Source of the DNA: Carboxylicivirga mesophila
Lineage (GTDB): Bacteria > Bacteroidota > Bacteroidia > Bacteroidales > Marinilabiliaceae
Length of the DNA stretch: 45,303 nucleotides
Direction of reading: 5' to 3'
Assembly (NCBI RefSeq): GCF_018271975.1
Contig: NZ_JAGUCN010000037.1
Coordinates: 1 to 45,303 of the forward strand
Shown here one piece after another: positions 6,990 through 16,305 of the stretch (the first letter of the stretch is position 1; every line of letters begins with the position of its first letter). A program made the translations under genes and the position numbers. A model generated the notes under the pieces. The model was given only the letters and a program-made list of their open reading frames with translations, was not told the DNA's origin and did not search any database.

Positions 6990-9900
6990 CTACCCTTTCA
7001 AATACTGGCTGGGCGTTACACCAAAGTACTTTTTAAAGGTCTGGCTAAAATACTTAGGGTCGGTAAAGCCAATCATATAAGCCGTTTCACTGATGTTTTT
7101 CCCTTCATCCTTCATGATGCGGGCCGCTTCCTGCAGCTTAATGGTCATCAAAAACTGCTGTGGCGACACGTCGGTCATCGACTTTATTTTGCGATAGAGC
7201 ACAGGGCGGCTCATGCCCAGTTCTCGCGCCGTATTCTCCACCGTCAGCTTTTCGCTGTCGATGTTATTAATCACAAAGGTTTTAATCTGCTCCAGGAACA
7301 CCTGGTCGGTGCTATTGGTGGATACTTCCTCAACTTTTGTGGAAGGCTCCAGGAACTTTTGTTTTAATAGCTGACGGTTCTTAAGCAGGTTAGCTATCTG
7401 TACTTTCAGCAGCTTAATGTCAAAGGGTTTCTCCAGGTAAGCATCGGCGCCATGTTCCAGTCCTTCGCGCTTATAATCAGGCGAGTCAAGGGCAGTCAGC
7501 AGCACAATAGGTATATGGCAGGTGGACAGCTCTCCTTTGAGTTTCACGCAAAGCTGGTGGCCATTCATTTTAGGCATCATCACATCCGATACAATGATGT
7601 CCGGCATTTCTTCCGTTGCCAGCGTATAGCCTTCTTCACCATCGGCCGCTTTCAGCACCTGGTAATGACTGCTTAGTTCAATGGCCAGGTTGTCGAGCAA
7701 CTCAGGATTGTCTTCTACCAACAGCAGTTTGGGCCCCGTGCTATTGCTTTCTGTCACTTCAAGCGCGTCAGTATAGATAGGGGTTAATGTGCTCTCTTCG
7801 CTTTCAAAATGGCGTATCTCTTCAGGGTTATAATGTTTGTCACCCAGCGGCAGTTTCACCGTAAAAGTGGAACCTTTACCAAATTCACTCTTAAAGCCGA
7901 TTTTCCCTTTATGCAGTTCAACCAGTTGCTTGGTAAGCATTAATCCCACACCACTGCCCACCTCTTTGGAGTTGATGGCATTGGTAGCGCGATAGTAGCG
8001 CTGGAAGATATTCTTTTGCTGATTAGAGGGGATACCTTCACCCGTGTCTTTTACATGGATAATGGCGTATTTGCCACTCAATTCGGTGACGACCTCAATA
8101 CGACCACCTGCTGGGGTATACTTGAAGGCATTCGACAGGAGGTTGAACATCACTTTCTCCATCTTACTGCGGTCGAGCCATAGCGAAGTAGTAGGTTCAT
8201 CCAGTGAGGCACTTACTTCAATCTGTTTCTCAGTGGCCAGGGGAGCAAAGGATTCCAGGCGTTCTGTAATAAACTCATTGAGGTCTGTTTCCTCCACCTG
8301 TAGCTGCATCTTCTGCAGGTCCGCTTTCTGAAAGTCCAGCAGCTGGTTAACCAGGTTGGTCAGTCGATCTACGTTACGCTTCACCAGGTTGAGGTTGCGC
8401 TGCTCTGATTCGCTTTTGCCACCTTCGTCCACCATCTTTTCTACCGGCAGCTTTATAAGCGAAAGTGGGGTGCGCAAGTCGTGGGCAATGGAAATAAAAA
8501 ACTGCTGTTTCTCAGAAGCATGGCGCTCCTGTATAATGATGTGGTAATAGTGCATATTTAGCAGTATCAGCCCAATCAGTATCAGCCCATAAAGCACATA
8601 GGCCAGAGGTGTTTTCCAGAAGGGAGGTGCTATACTAATCTGCATGGTCTTCACCTCTGGTTGCCAAACTCCATCGTCGTTGGTGACCATCAATTTAAGT
8701 GTGTAATTGCCATGTGGCAGCTTCGAGTAGATGGCCTCCCGAACGGATGTTGGACCGTTCCATTGCTCTTCAAAGCCTTCAAGCGTCCATTTATAGCTAA
8801 CCTTCTGCGGGTTGGTGTAGCAGATGGCACCAAATTCAAAGCTCAATGAGTTTTGGTCGTGTTCTAATTCCAATGTCTTTTGAGAATTTATATTCTGGGT
8901 TAACGGACCATCAGCTTGTATTTGCAGCTGTCGGCCAAACAGGCTGACATTAGTAATGAGGGGTGTGGTTACCTGTGCCGATTTGGTAATCTGTTCCGGG
9001 TAAAACCACGATATGCCTTTAGGGCCACCAAATATCATTTGACCTGATGAGTGGAGGCAGGCCGCATTCTCCGAGAACTCAGTATTGGCAAGCCCATCAC
9101 TGATGTTATAATTGTCAAATACCCGCGTTGAATCATTGAAAACAGAGAGTCCACCTGTTGAACTGACCCACATGCGCGCTTGCTTATCCCACAACACACT
9201 GCGTATGTAGCTTGATGGCAAGTTCGTGTTTTCATACTGTTCTAGGGTGTTGGCAGCCATATCCCATTCCAGCAAGCCATATACATCGGTGCCTAAAAAC
9301 AGGTTACCGGTGGTCGGGTGTACATTCATGCAAATAATACGGCTTTTGAGCAGCAGGCTGTTGGTAGGCCGGCTTACTTCCAGCGTTTCCTTATCGACAA
9401 TGAACAAGCCAAACAGGGTGCCTATTAGTACTTTATTGTTGTATTCGCACAAGGATCGCACATTACTGATGTTAACCATGTAAGAGCTCTGTTGTTGCTC
9501 ATCAATGATGCTAACTCCACCCCAGATACCGCCTGTCCATATACGCCCCTCGCTATCGCACATCACCTGGTACAGGTGGTTCGTTTGCGTTTGATAGGAG
9601 CCGGGCGATGTTTTATGGATGGTCTGTTTCTTACCTGTTTCCGGATTAATCTTTATGAGTCCGCGCCCATAGGATGCCACCCAGATGGACTCGTCCATAC
9701 CTTTACACATCGACATCACATGAAAAGGTTTTTCAACCGTCTTTTTTAGTGCAGGTATGTGTTTCCATTTCGATTGCTGTGGGCGATAGATACTAATGCC
9801 TGTCTTGGTGCCAAACCATAGCTGGTCCTGGTGTTCTACAATAGCATTAACTACATTGTTGCGTAAGCTGCTGTAGATGTGGGGGATATGTTGAGCTACA

Positions 9901-10955
9901 TGAAACTGTTTTTTATTGGGATCGGCAATATTAATACCGCCACCGTAGGTAGCTACCCAAAGAATATTATCGTGACTGTAATAGAGCTCATAAACCCCGT
10001 TGGATGAAAGGGAGTTGAGGTTATTGTCGTCAGATATGTATGTTTCTTCAATGGCTAATGACTTATTCATAATATACAGACCAACTCCATCCAGTGCTAC
10101 AGCATAGTGTTGTTGATCGGGAGTAGGAATAATGTCTGTTACCGGGTAATTTTTTTCAGTGTTGCCAAATGCCTGACTGGCCATTAAACTTAGTTCATGA
10201 CCTTTCACCTGACATTTAAATATCTGCGAGTTCCGTGTACCAATTAATAGCGTATCCTTTTCTTGGTGCAGGGACATAATATCAATGTCACTGAGTTTAT
10301 CTGCCAACGCAGAATCCGTTTTAATATCCACAACCGTTTTGGATGTCTTATCCAGCAGGTATAAACCCTTGGTTGTGGCAATCCATAAATGTTCCTTATT
10401 GCAAGGGGTTATTTCGTTTACGCCTTGTGTAATTTGTTCGACGGCCGATATTTTTGTGGTGCTGGTGTTAAAGTGATACAAACCACCAGTGGTGCCAATC
10501 CATATACTTTCCTCATCCTCCGATAGGATAGCATAAATATTGAATAAGGCATCGCTATGCTCAAATGGCAATACTTTATAATAGCTGTCTTTTTTACGAT
10601 CGTAGGCATACAGGTTGCCGTTTTTGGTGCCGCACAAAATATCATACTTGTCTGATAGCACCAGGCAGTTGATGATGTCATCGTTGGTGAATAGTCCATC
10701 CGGCGAGGAAAGCGAGTAATGTTTGATATCGGCACCATTAAATTTATCAAGGCCGTTATGAGTAGCCAGCCACATAAAACCTTCTTTATCCTGAACCACC
10801 GAAACAACCCGGCTGTTCTTCAGTCCCTCATCAACGGATAACTGCTGAAAACTGTAATTAAATTGTGCCCATACCTGAACCGTTAAAGCATAAAGCAGAA
10901 GTGTGCTGATGAGTAATATGCGCTTTGATAATAGCATAGATATATATGTTGACAA
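6990..10955 (-). CDS. Hybrid two-component system (HTCS) sensor/transcription regulator of the PUL
   Basis: The 1321-residue protein combines sensor kinase and response regulator in one chain. A signal anchor (1-31) is followed by a periplasmic double beta-propeller of Reg_prop repeats (about 40-700, recurring WIATTKGLY/WVATYGGGI-type motifs) and a Y_Y_Y domain (about 710-775). Next come a membrane helix (about 784-803), HisKA with phospho-acceptor His825 (SIAHDLRTPLSL) and HATPase with N box (NLLSNAFKYTP) and DTGEGIP. The receiver domain has Asp1124 in IIVSDVMMPKMNG, and an AraC-type HTH (about 1235-1321) ends the chain. All key residues are present. In characterised HTCSs the periplasmic propeller binds a specific oligosaccharide and the cytoplasmic HTH activates the adjacent susCD operon. 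Being divergent from susC, this one very probably controls the GH3/GH9/sulfatase cluster. No other regulator lies near that cluster. Confidence 0.95.
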   Translation of the reverse strand: MSTYISMLLSKRILLISTLLLYALTVQVWAQFNYSFQQLSVDEGLKNSRVVSVVQDKEGFMWLATHNGLDKFNGADIKHYSLSSPDGLFTNDDIINCLVLSDKYDILCGTKNGNLYAYDRKKDSYYKVLPFEHSDALFNIYAILSEDEESIWIGTTGGLYHFNTSTTKISAVEQITQGVNEITPCNKEHLWIATTKGLYLLDKTSKTVVDIKTDSALADKLSDIDIMSLHQEKDTLLIGTRNSQIFKCQVKGHELSLMASQAFGNTEKNYPVTDIIPTPDQQHYAVALDGVGLYIMNKSLAIEETYISDDNNLNSLSSNGVYELYYSHDNILWVATYGGGINIADPNKKQFHVAQHIPHIYSSLRNNVVNAIVEHQDQLWFGTKTGISIYRPQQSKWKHIPALKKTVEKPFHVMSMCKGMDESIWVASYGRGLIKINPETGKKQTIHKTSPGSYQTQTNHLYQVMCDSEGRIWTGGIWGGVSIIDEQQQSSYMVNISNVRSLCEYNNKVLIGTLFGLFIVDKETLEVSRPTNSLLLKSRIICMNVHPTTGNLFLGTDVYGLLEWDMAANTLEQYENTNLPSSYIRSVLWDKQARMWVSSTGGLSVFNDSTRVFDNYNISDGLANTEFSENAACLHSSGQMIFGGPKGISWFYPEQITKSAQVTTPLITNVSLFGRQLQIQADGPLTQNINSQKTLELEHDQNSLSFEFGAICYTNPQKVSYKWTLEGFEEQWNGPTSVREAIYSKLPHGNYTLKLMVTNDDGVWQPEVKTMQISIAPPFWKTPLAYVLYGLILIGLILLNMHYYHIIIQERHASEKQQFFISIAHDLRTPLSLIKLPVEKMVDEGGKSESEQRNLNLVKRNVDRLTNLVNQLLDFQKADLQKMQLQVEETDLNEFITERLESFAPLATEKQIEVSASLDEPTTSLWLDRSKMEKVMFNLLSNAFKYTPAGGRIEVVTELSGKYAIIHVKDTGEGIPSNQQKNIFQRYYRATNAINSKEVGSGVGLMLTKQLVELHKGKIGFKSEFGKGSTFTVKLPLGDKHYNPEEIRHFESEESTLTPIYTDALEVTESNSTGPKLLLVEDNPELLDNLAIELSSHYQVLKAADGEEGYTLATEEMPDIIVSDVMMPKMNGHQLCVKLKGELSTCHIPIVLLTALDSPDYKREGLEHGADAYLEKPFDIKLLKVQIANLLKNRQLLKQKFLEPSTKVEEVSTNSTDQVFLEQIKTFVINNIDSEKLTVENTARELGMSRPVLYRKIKSMTDVSPQQFLMTIKLQEAARIMKDEGKNISETAYMIGFTDPKYFSQTFKKYFGVTPSQYLKG

Positions 10956-10978
10956 GCTTGTTTTCCTTATTTATATAC

Positions 10979-10986
10979 CAAATATA
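10979..10986 (-). promoter_or_regulatory. Candidate Bacteroidota -7 element for the HTCS gene
   Basis: On the minus strand the octamer TATATTTG matches the Bacteroidota -7 consensus TAnnTTTG exactly. It lies 23 bp upstream of the HTCS start codon. A TTG is present about 15 bp further upstream, which is shorter than the usual 19-21 bp spacing to the -33 element, so the call rests mainly on the -7 match. Confidence 0.35.
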
Positions 10987-11329
10987 AGCAATAAAAGTTG
11001 CCAATATACTTTGAAAACTGTTGCGAATAAAGAAAGAACTAGCAGGGAGTACAAATGATTCATATAGGTAGTGAGAATCGTTCGTAAGGGGCTGTATTAA
11101 CTGCCAGGTGTATGCGCTTAGAGGCCTGAGACGATGAAGATGATGATTGCTTTAGATACTTCAATAGGTACGTAGAGTTGATAAAGGATGCTGATATCTG
11201 CTGAATACGAACGACTTATTTTCAGGGGGAGTTGCAAGGGTGAAAAAAACCGAACCATATTCCTACCCTTTGGGAACGATTTCTATATCTTGTATCGCAT
11301 CATCGGTCAGTAATATTGTAAAGTAATTA

Positions 11330-11358
11330 TTGTATCAAAAATCCAGGTTTTGAAACAA
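11330..11358. promoter_or_regulatory. 29-bp interrupted palindrome upstream of susC (candidate operator)
   Basis: The arms TTGT-n-TCAAAA (11330-11340) and TTTTGA-n-ACAA (11348-11358) are perfect inverted repeats around a 7-bp centre, 88 bp before the susC start codon. Ten bases per arm match. Size and position suit binding of a dimeric regulator, the obvious candidate being the adjacent HTCS with its AraC-type HTH. The left arm TTGTATCAAAA recurs exactly at 28891-28901, in front of the second locus. Confidence 0.5.
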
Positions 11359-11446
11359 GCCGGTAATCTTTAATAGTGCATAGCCATTATTACCTATTGT
11401 TGATTATCGGATGGTTTCAGCTGACCTTTGAAAAAAATCTAAGCAG

Positions 11447-14400
11447 ATGAAAAAATTGATGTTAGGCTTAATGGTCTTATTCATATCTGTTATCAGTTTT
11501 GGTCAAAATGGGCAACAGATAACAGGTAAAGTCACCGATACCAATGGTGAAGCTTTACCCGGTGTTTCTATCTCTATTAAGGGGACAACCACCGGTTCAA
11601 TTACCGATATCAACGGTAATTATTCGTTAGCTATTCAAAATGATGGAAGTATTCTTGTTTATTCCTTTATCGGGTTTAAAACGCAAGAAATTGAAGCAAG
11701 CGGTAAGACTATTATTAATGTAGTGATGCAGGAAGACGTAACTGACCTGGATGAAGTTGTAGTGGTTGGTTATGGTGAGATGCGAAAGAGTGATGTAACT
11801 GGTTCAATAGCATCAGTTCAGGCGCGTGATGAAGTGGCAAGGCAGTATCCTTCAGTAGACATGTTGTTACAGGGACGTGCCTCGGGTCTTCAGGTCGTAG
11901 GTAACGCCGGAAGTCCAGGTGGAGCTGTAAGTGTACGCATCAGGGGAACAAACAGTTTAAGAGGAAATAATGAACCTCTGTATGTAGTGGATGGTGTTAT
12001 TATTAGTACTGCCGGAACAGAGGTAAGCGATCCATCAACTGATGCCAACGAGATACAGGCGCAGCAAAATGGTTTAACAGGGCTTAATCCGCGTGATATT
12101 GAGAAAGTAGAGGTGCTTAAAGATGCTTCTGCAACGGCTATTTATGGTTCGCGTGGTGCCAATGGTGTGGTAATGATTACGACCAAAAGTGGAGCTGGTA
12201 AGAAAGGTAAAGCAACAGTATCGGCCTACGGAACGGCAGAATGGAATGTTATCTATAAGGACATTGATGTATTGGACGGCGTTGGTTTTGCCAACTATCA
12301 GAATGAATTTGAAGAACTATCAGGTAATAAGCCTCGCTACCATGTTGAAGGCAATCAGGTATATGCACTCACATACGATGAAAATGAACAGCCTGTAATA
12401 GGAGGTATGTATGACCAGGTTAACTGGCAGGATGAAGTGTATGAGATGAGTTTAAGCCACAACGAAGGCATGGCTATCAGGGGTGGCTCAGAGAAAGGTA
12501 ACTACTATTTCTCGGCAGGCTTTTCTGATCAGAAAGGTATTGTTGAAACAACTCGCATCAAACGCAGTGATTTGCGTTTAAACCTCACGCGCGACATTAG
12601 CGATCGTTTAAAGATGGATACCCGTGTGAGTATGATGTATCAGGATGGTACATTCGCGCAGGCAGGTAGTAAATCGGGAGGTAACCGAAGCTTTACAAAG
12701 CAGGTTTTGGGTTATCGTCCACTAATTGGTGAAGTTAATGAAGATGATTTGGATTTAGATATTTCTAATCCATACTCATGGCTGACCGATTTTGATGATA
12801 AAACAAAAGAATTGCGTATCAACTCTACGGTAGCATTCACCTACGAAATTATGAAGGGCTTGAAGTATAAGATCAATACAGGTCTGGATTACCGTAAGAA
12901 AGATCGTAGTAAGTTTTATGATACAGGCGTTTTTGTTGGGCAGAAAGAGAATGGTTTGGCCAACTACTCATATCTGGATCGTTACGCCTATGTTATTGAT
13001 AACCTGCTGATGTATAACCGCCGTTTTAACAAAGTGCATAATATTAATGCGGTTGCTGGTGTAACCTACGATGGTGTAGATACTCAAAATAAAGTTTATG
13101 AAGTGGCCAACTTCCCGGATAAGAGCCTGAGAGCTGATTATCCACAAGCCGGACAAACAATTTATCGTCCATTTAGTATTCTTATGGCTGAAGAAGCTAT
13201 CTTCTCAGCTCTTGGTCGTGTGAACTATTCTTACAAAGACCGTTATGTGTTAACAGCCAGTTTCAGAGCTGACCAATCTTCAAAATTCCGTCCGGGTAAC
13301 CAGTGGGGTTACTATCCTGCAGCTGCTTTTGCATGGCGCGTGATGGAAGAACCATTTATCAAAGATTTGGACATTTTTCACAACCTGAAACTTAGAGTGG
13401 GATGGGGATTAACAGGTAATCAGGCTATCTCACCATACCAAACGCTTGGTACTTACAATACGGCCTATTATGTGAATGCGACGAACTCAACTGTTGTGGG
13501 TAATGTGCCGGCGCGTATTCCAAATCCAAATCTGACTTGGGAAACAACGGAGCAGTACAATGCCGGTATTGATTTAGGCTTTTTTAAAGGACGCTTAAAT
13601 GCAACTGTTGATGTGTACTATAAAAACACTGAAGATTTATTGCAGGAAATAGAATTGGGTCCATCCAATGGTTTTGCAAATATGTTTATCAACCGAGGAG
13701 AGATTGAAAATAAGGGTATTGAATTCACCGTTGATGGATTAGTATTGAATAAGAAAGACCTGAGCATTGATTTGGGAGCCAACTTTTCATTGAACCGCAA
13801 TAAGGTAAAGAATCTGGGATTGGCACCAACCAATGTTTGGATCAACGGTCAGGAATCATCAGAGGTATTTTACTTTGGCAGCAGTGTGTCAACAGGTACT
13901 TACTTTAAACAGCCAGCCAACATTTTTATGGAAGGGCAGCCTATCGGTATGTTCTGGGGATGGCAAACCAATGGTATCTACCAGGATGAGACAGCTGCAG
14001 CTGAGGGCGCAACCTTTAACGGTAATCCTAATCAGGCTGGTGACGTGATTTTTGTAGACCAGAACGGAGATGGTAACATCGATGATATGGATAAGACACT
14101 GATTGGTAATCCAAATCCAGATTTTACATATGGCTTTAGCTTGAATGTGAGGTATAAGCGATTAACATTGAGTGCCTTATTTGATGGCGTGTATGGCAAT
14201 GACATTATTAACGGTTATAATATGGAATTGGCTTATGCCGAAGGGAATAGCAAGAATGTACTTAAGGAAACCTATGAACAGGCTTGGCGTGTTGATGCGC
14301 CATCCAATACTTATCCACGACTGGGGTATGCCTACAATGAGTACTTGTCAGACAGAATTGTGGAGGATGGCAGTTACTTCCGTCTGAATAACCTGACTTT

Positions 14401-14608
14401 GGGGTACGATATTCCGGTTGATTGGACAAGCGTTGTAAGCAATCTGCATATTTATGGCTCTTGCCGTAACCTGTTTACTATTACCAATTACAGTGGATAT
14501 AATCCACAAATTACCAGCTTCCTGAACGATGGAAGTATCATGGGTGTTGACTGGATTGGAACACCTGATGTACAGACATATCTAATTGGAATGAACATTA
14601 CTTTCTAA
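11447..14608 (+). CDS. susC: SusC-family TonB-dependent outer-membrane transporter (PUL 1)
   Basis: The 1053-residue protein has a signal peptide (MKKLMLGLMVLFISVISFGQ). A carboxypeptidase-regulatory-like Ig domain follows (about 24-98, starting ITGKVTDTNGEALPGVSI), then a TonB-box-like stretch (DLDEVVVVGYG, about 101-111). The plug carries the SusC/RagA signature (DIEKVEVLKDASATAIYGSRGANG, split around residues 212-240). The beta-barrel ends in the terminal aromatic residue of YLIGMNITF. Length is normal for the family. It would form a pedal-bin complex with the SusD lipoprotein encoded 18 bp downstream and use TonB/ExbBD energy to import oligosaccharides released at the surface. It is the first gene of the cluster, with a long regulated leader. 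The linked GH9, GH3 and sulfatases suggest a sulfated beta-linked glycan as cargo. Confidence 0.95.
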   Translation: MKKLMLGLMVLFISVISFGQNGQQITGKVTDTNGEALPGVSISIKGTTTGSITDINGNYSLAIQNDGSILVYSFIGFKTQEIEASGKTIINVVMQEDVTDLDEVVVVGYGEMRKSDVTGSIASVQARDEVARQYPSVDMLLQGRASGLQVVGNAGSPGGAVSVRIRGTNSLRGNNEPLYVVDGVIISTAGTEVSDPSTDANEIQAQQNGLTGLNPRDIEKVEVLKDASATAIYGSRGANGVVMITTKSGAGKKGKATVSAYGTAEWNVIYKDIDVLDGVGFANYQNEFEELSGNKPRYHVEGNQVYALTYDENEQPVIGGMYDQVNWQDEVYEMSLSHNEGMAIRGGSEKGNYYFSAGFSDQKGIVETTRIKRSDLRLNLTRDISDRLKMDTRVSMMYQDGTFAQAGSKSGGNRSFTKQVLGYRPLIGEVNEDDLDLDISNPYSWLTDFDDKTKELRINSTVAFTYEIMKGLKYKINTGLDYRKKDRSKFYDTGVFVGQKENGLANYSYLDRYAYVIDNLLMYNRRFNKVHNINAVAGVTYDGVDTQNKVYEVANFPDKSLRADYPQAGQTIYRPFSILMAEEAIFSALGRVNYSYKDRYVLTASFRADQSSKFRPGNQWGYYPAAAFAWRVMEEPFIKDLDIFHNLKLRVGWGLTGNQAISPYQTLGTYNTAYYVNATNSTVVGNVPARIPNPNLTWETTEQYNAGIDLGFFKGRLNATVDVYYKNTEDLLQEIELGPSNGFANMFINRGEIENKGIEFTVDGLVLNKKDLSIDLGANFSLNRNKVKNLGLAPTNVWINGQESSEVFYFGSSVSTGTYFKQPANIFMEGQPIGMFWGWQTNGIYQDETAAAEGATFNGNPNQAGDVIFVDQNGDGNIDDMDKTLIGNPNPDFTYGFSLNVRYKRLTLSALFDGVYGNDIINGYNMELAYAEGNSKNVLKETYEQAWRVDAPSNTYPRLGYAYNEYLSDRIVEDGSYFRLNNLTLGYDIPVDWTSVVSNLHIYGSCRNLFTITNYSGYNPQITSFLNDGSIMGVDWIGTPDVQTYLIGMNITF

Positions 14609-14626
14609 CCAGGAAAACTTAGAAAA

Positions 14627-16183
14627 ATGAAACGTAATTATATCATATATACACTATTATCCTTCTTAATGACATGGAGCGCCTGCACCATGGAAGAAGA
14701 ACCTAAATTTCCAGCGGCTGACAATCTGTTTAGTAGTGTGGAAGGAGCTAATACCGTGCTTAATGGTTGCTACTCTGCAATTGCAGACTTCAATTACTAC
14801 GGTGCTGATTTTATGCATCTGACTTATTTTTCATCGGGCTTATTTACATCCAACCGTGATGCCAGCTTAAATGATATTCTGATTTTTCAACAGACACCAT
14901 CACTCAATTTTGTTGAGAATGTTTGGAAGTCATCCTATAGAGTAATTGCCCGAGCCAACGACATCATTGATAATCTGTCGCTTGTTGAGCTGGCCGATGT
15001 GGATGAGCAGAATAATATTTTAGGTCAGGCTTATTTCCTGAGAGGTTTGACATACTTTAACCTGGTGCGTATTTATGGTGGTGTGCCATTGATTACGAAG
15101 ACGGTAACTTTTGAAACCATAAACCAGCCAAGGGCCAGTAGTGATGCTGTTTATGGGCAGGTGATCACAGACTTTGGAATGGCAGCTTCTCTGCTTAAGG
15201 ATACAGATTCTCAATACGATGGGCGTCCTGCGGCTCCTGCTGCCAATATGCTGTTGGCAAAAGTGTACATGACTTTGGCTGGCAATAAAACAGCTGGCGA
15301 AACGGATTACTGGCAAAAAGCCTATGATGAGGCCATTAAGGTATATGGTAAGTATTCATTAGTGGCAGATTATCGCACGCTTTGGAATGAAACCACCAGC
15401 AATATTACCTCGGAGTCAGTATTTGAGATTATGGGTAATGAAGAAAATACCTTACGCTTGCACCAGTTATTTACAGCATCAAATGGTAATGCCGGTCGCT
15501 CAGTTTGGGGACGTATCAAACCAAATATTGAATGTTACGATTTGCATGCAGATAAGTACGCTGATGATCCTCGCATTGCAGCTACGTTTAAATCTGAATG
15601 GGTAAAGTATTTGGCCAACGGTAATACACAAAACATTAAATCATATCCGTTTTTTACCAAGCGTAATAATAAGGATAAGAGCTACCCATGGTTGAATAAG
15701 TACTTCATCAATGATCATACTAAGATGAATTACAACACTAACATGAACTTTGTACCGTTCAGGTATGCCGATTTATTGTTAATGTTGGCAGAGATTGAAA
15801 ACGAATTGAATGGTCCGGATAATGCGTACGCATATGTTAATGAGGTATTGGCACGAGCCCGTGCCTCGGCTGATGTAGCTGCAGTGGAGCCTGCAGACTG
15901 GACTGGTATGACACAGGAGGAATTCAGGGCAGCTATCATGATGGAGTACCGTTATGAGTTGCTGGGTGAAGGACATGAGTGGTTCAATGATCGTCGTCGT
16001 GGTTACGAGTATTTCAAAACCAATGTGATTGATGTTCACAATAATCATCCGGGCTACGATTTTACGAAGCAACGTGATGTTGAACTGCCAGATGATGCAC
16101 GGAATATGCTGATGCCTATACCACAATCGGAAATCACTGCCAACCCAAATATCAGTGCGGCAGACCAAAATCAGGGCTACTAA
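14627..16183 (+). CDS. susD: SusD-family surface glycan-binding lipoprotein (PUL 1)
   Basis: The 518-residue lipoprotein has a signal peptide ending in lipobox WSAC, with Cys20 followed by TMEEEP, acidic residues like the Bacteroidota lipoprotein surface-export signal. The N-terminal half has the SusD-like TPR helices (ILGQAYFLRGLTYFNLVRIYGGVPL, about 128-152 in two segments). The C-terminal half carries the RagB/SusD pattern (PFRYADLLLMLAEIENELNG, then MMEYRYELLGEGHEWFNDRRRG), and the chain ends in NPNISAADQNQGY. It caps the SusC barrel and captures ligand. Spacing of 18 bp from susC is typical of an obligate pair. No separate susE/susF-type glycan-binding lipoprotein gene follows, so SusD is the only recognisable surface binder in this cluster. 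Confidence 0.95.
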   Translation: MKRNYIIYTLLSFLMTWSACTMEEEPKFPAADNLFSSVEGANTVLNGCYSAIADFNYYGADFMHLTYFSSGLFTSNRDASLNDILIFQQTPSLNFVENVWKSSYRVIARANDIIDNLSLVELADVDEQNNILGQAYFLRGLTYFNLVRIYGGVPLITKTVTFETINQPRASSDAVYGQVITDFGMAASLLKDTDSQYDGRPAAPAANMLLAKVYMTLAGNKTAGETDYWQKAYDEAIKVYGKYSLVADYRTLWNETTSNITSESVFEIMGNEENTLRLHQLFTASNGNAGRSVWGRIKPNIECYDLHADKYADDPRIAATFKSEWVKYLANGNTQNIKSYPFFTKRNNKDKSYPWLNKYFINDHTKMNYNTNMNFVPFRYADLLLMLAEIENELNGPDNAYAYVNEVLARARASADVAAVEPADWTGMTQEEFRAAIMMEYRYELLGEGHEWFNDRRRGYEYFKTNVIDVHNNHPGYDFTKQRDVELPDDARNMLMPIPQSEITANPNISAADQNQGY

Positions 16184-16225
16184 CATAAGCGTTAAAGCCT
16201 TATAATTAAAAATATCGAGATGAAT

Positions 16226-16256
16226 CGAAGTGACTGTTTCTTAACTAGTCACTTCG
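16226..16256 (+). terminator. Stem-loop between susD and the enzyme genes
   Basis: A perfect 10-bp stem (CGAAGTGACT / AGTCACTTCG) with an 11-nt loop lies between susD and GH3. It is not followed by a T tract, so it is more likely an mRNA 3'-end stabiliser or partial attenuator than a full terminator. Such an element would let susCD be expressed more strongly than the downstream enzymes. Confidence 0.5.
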
Positions 16257-16305
16257 GTTGAGATCTCACAACCTGGCCCAGTCACAACTGTCAAAAGGAA
16301 AGATC

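Larger units (their letters stand above)
10956..11446. other. 491-bp divergent regulatory region between HTCS and susC
   Basis: No ORF is supported here. The left end carries the putative HTCS promoter and the right end holds the susC leader with a 29-bp interrupted palindrome. The middle part, about 11050-11280, shows no recognised motif. The length is typical of the long 5' regions in front of HTCS-controlled susC genes. Confidence 0.6.

Noticed and set aside
16258-16305. Upstream TTG start extending the GH3 protein by 16 residues
   Set aside because: The extension is polar, precedes a perfect lipoprotein signal and begins within the stem-loop region. The ATG at 16306 is the better start.
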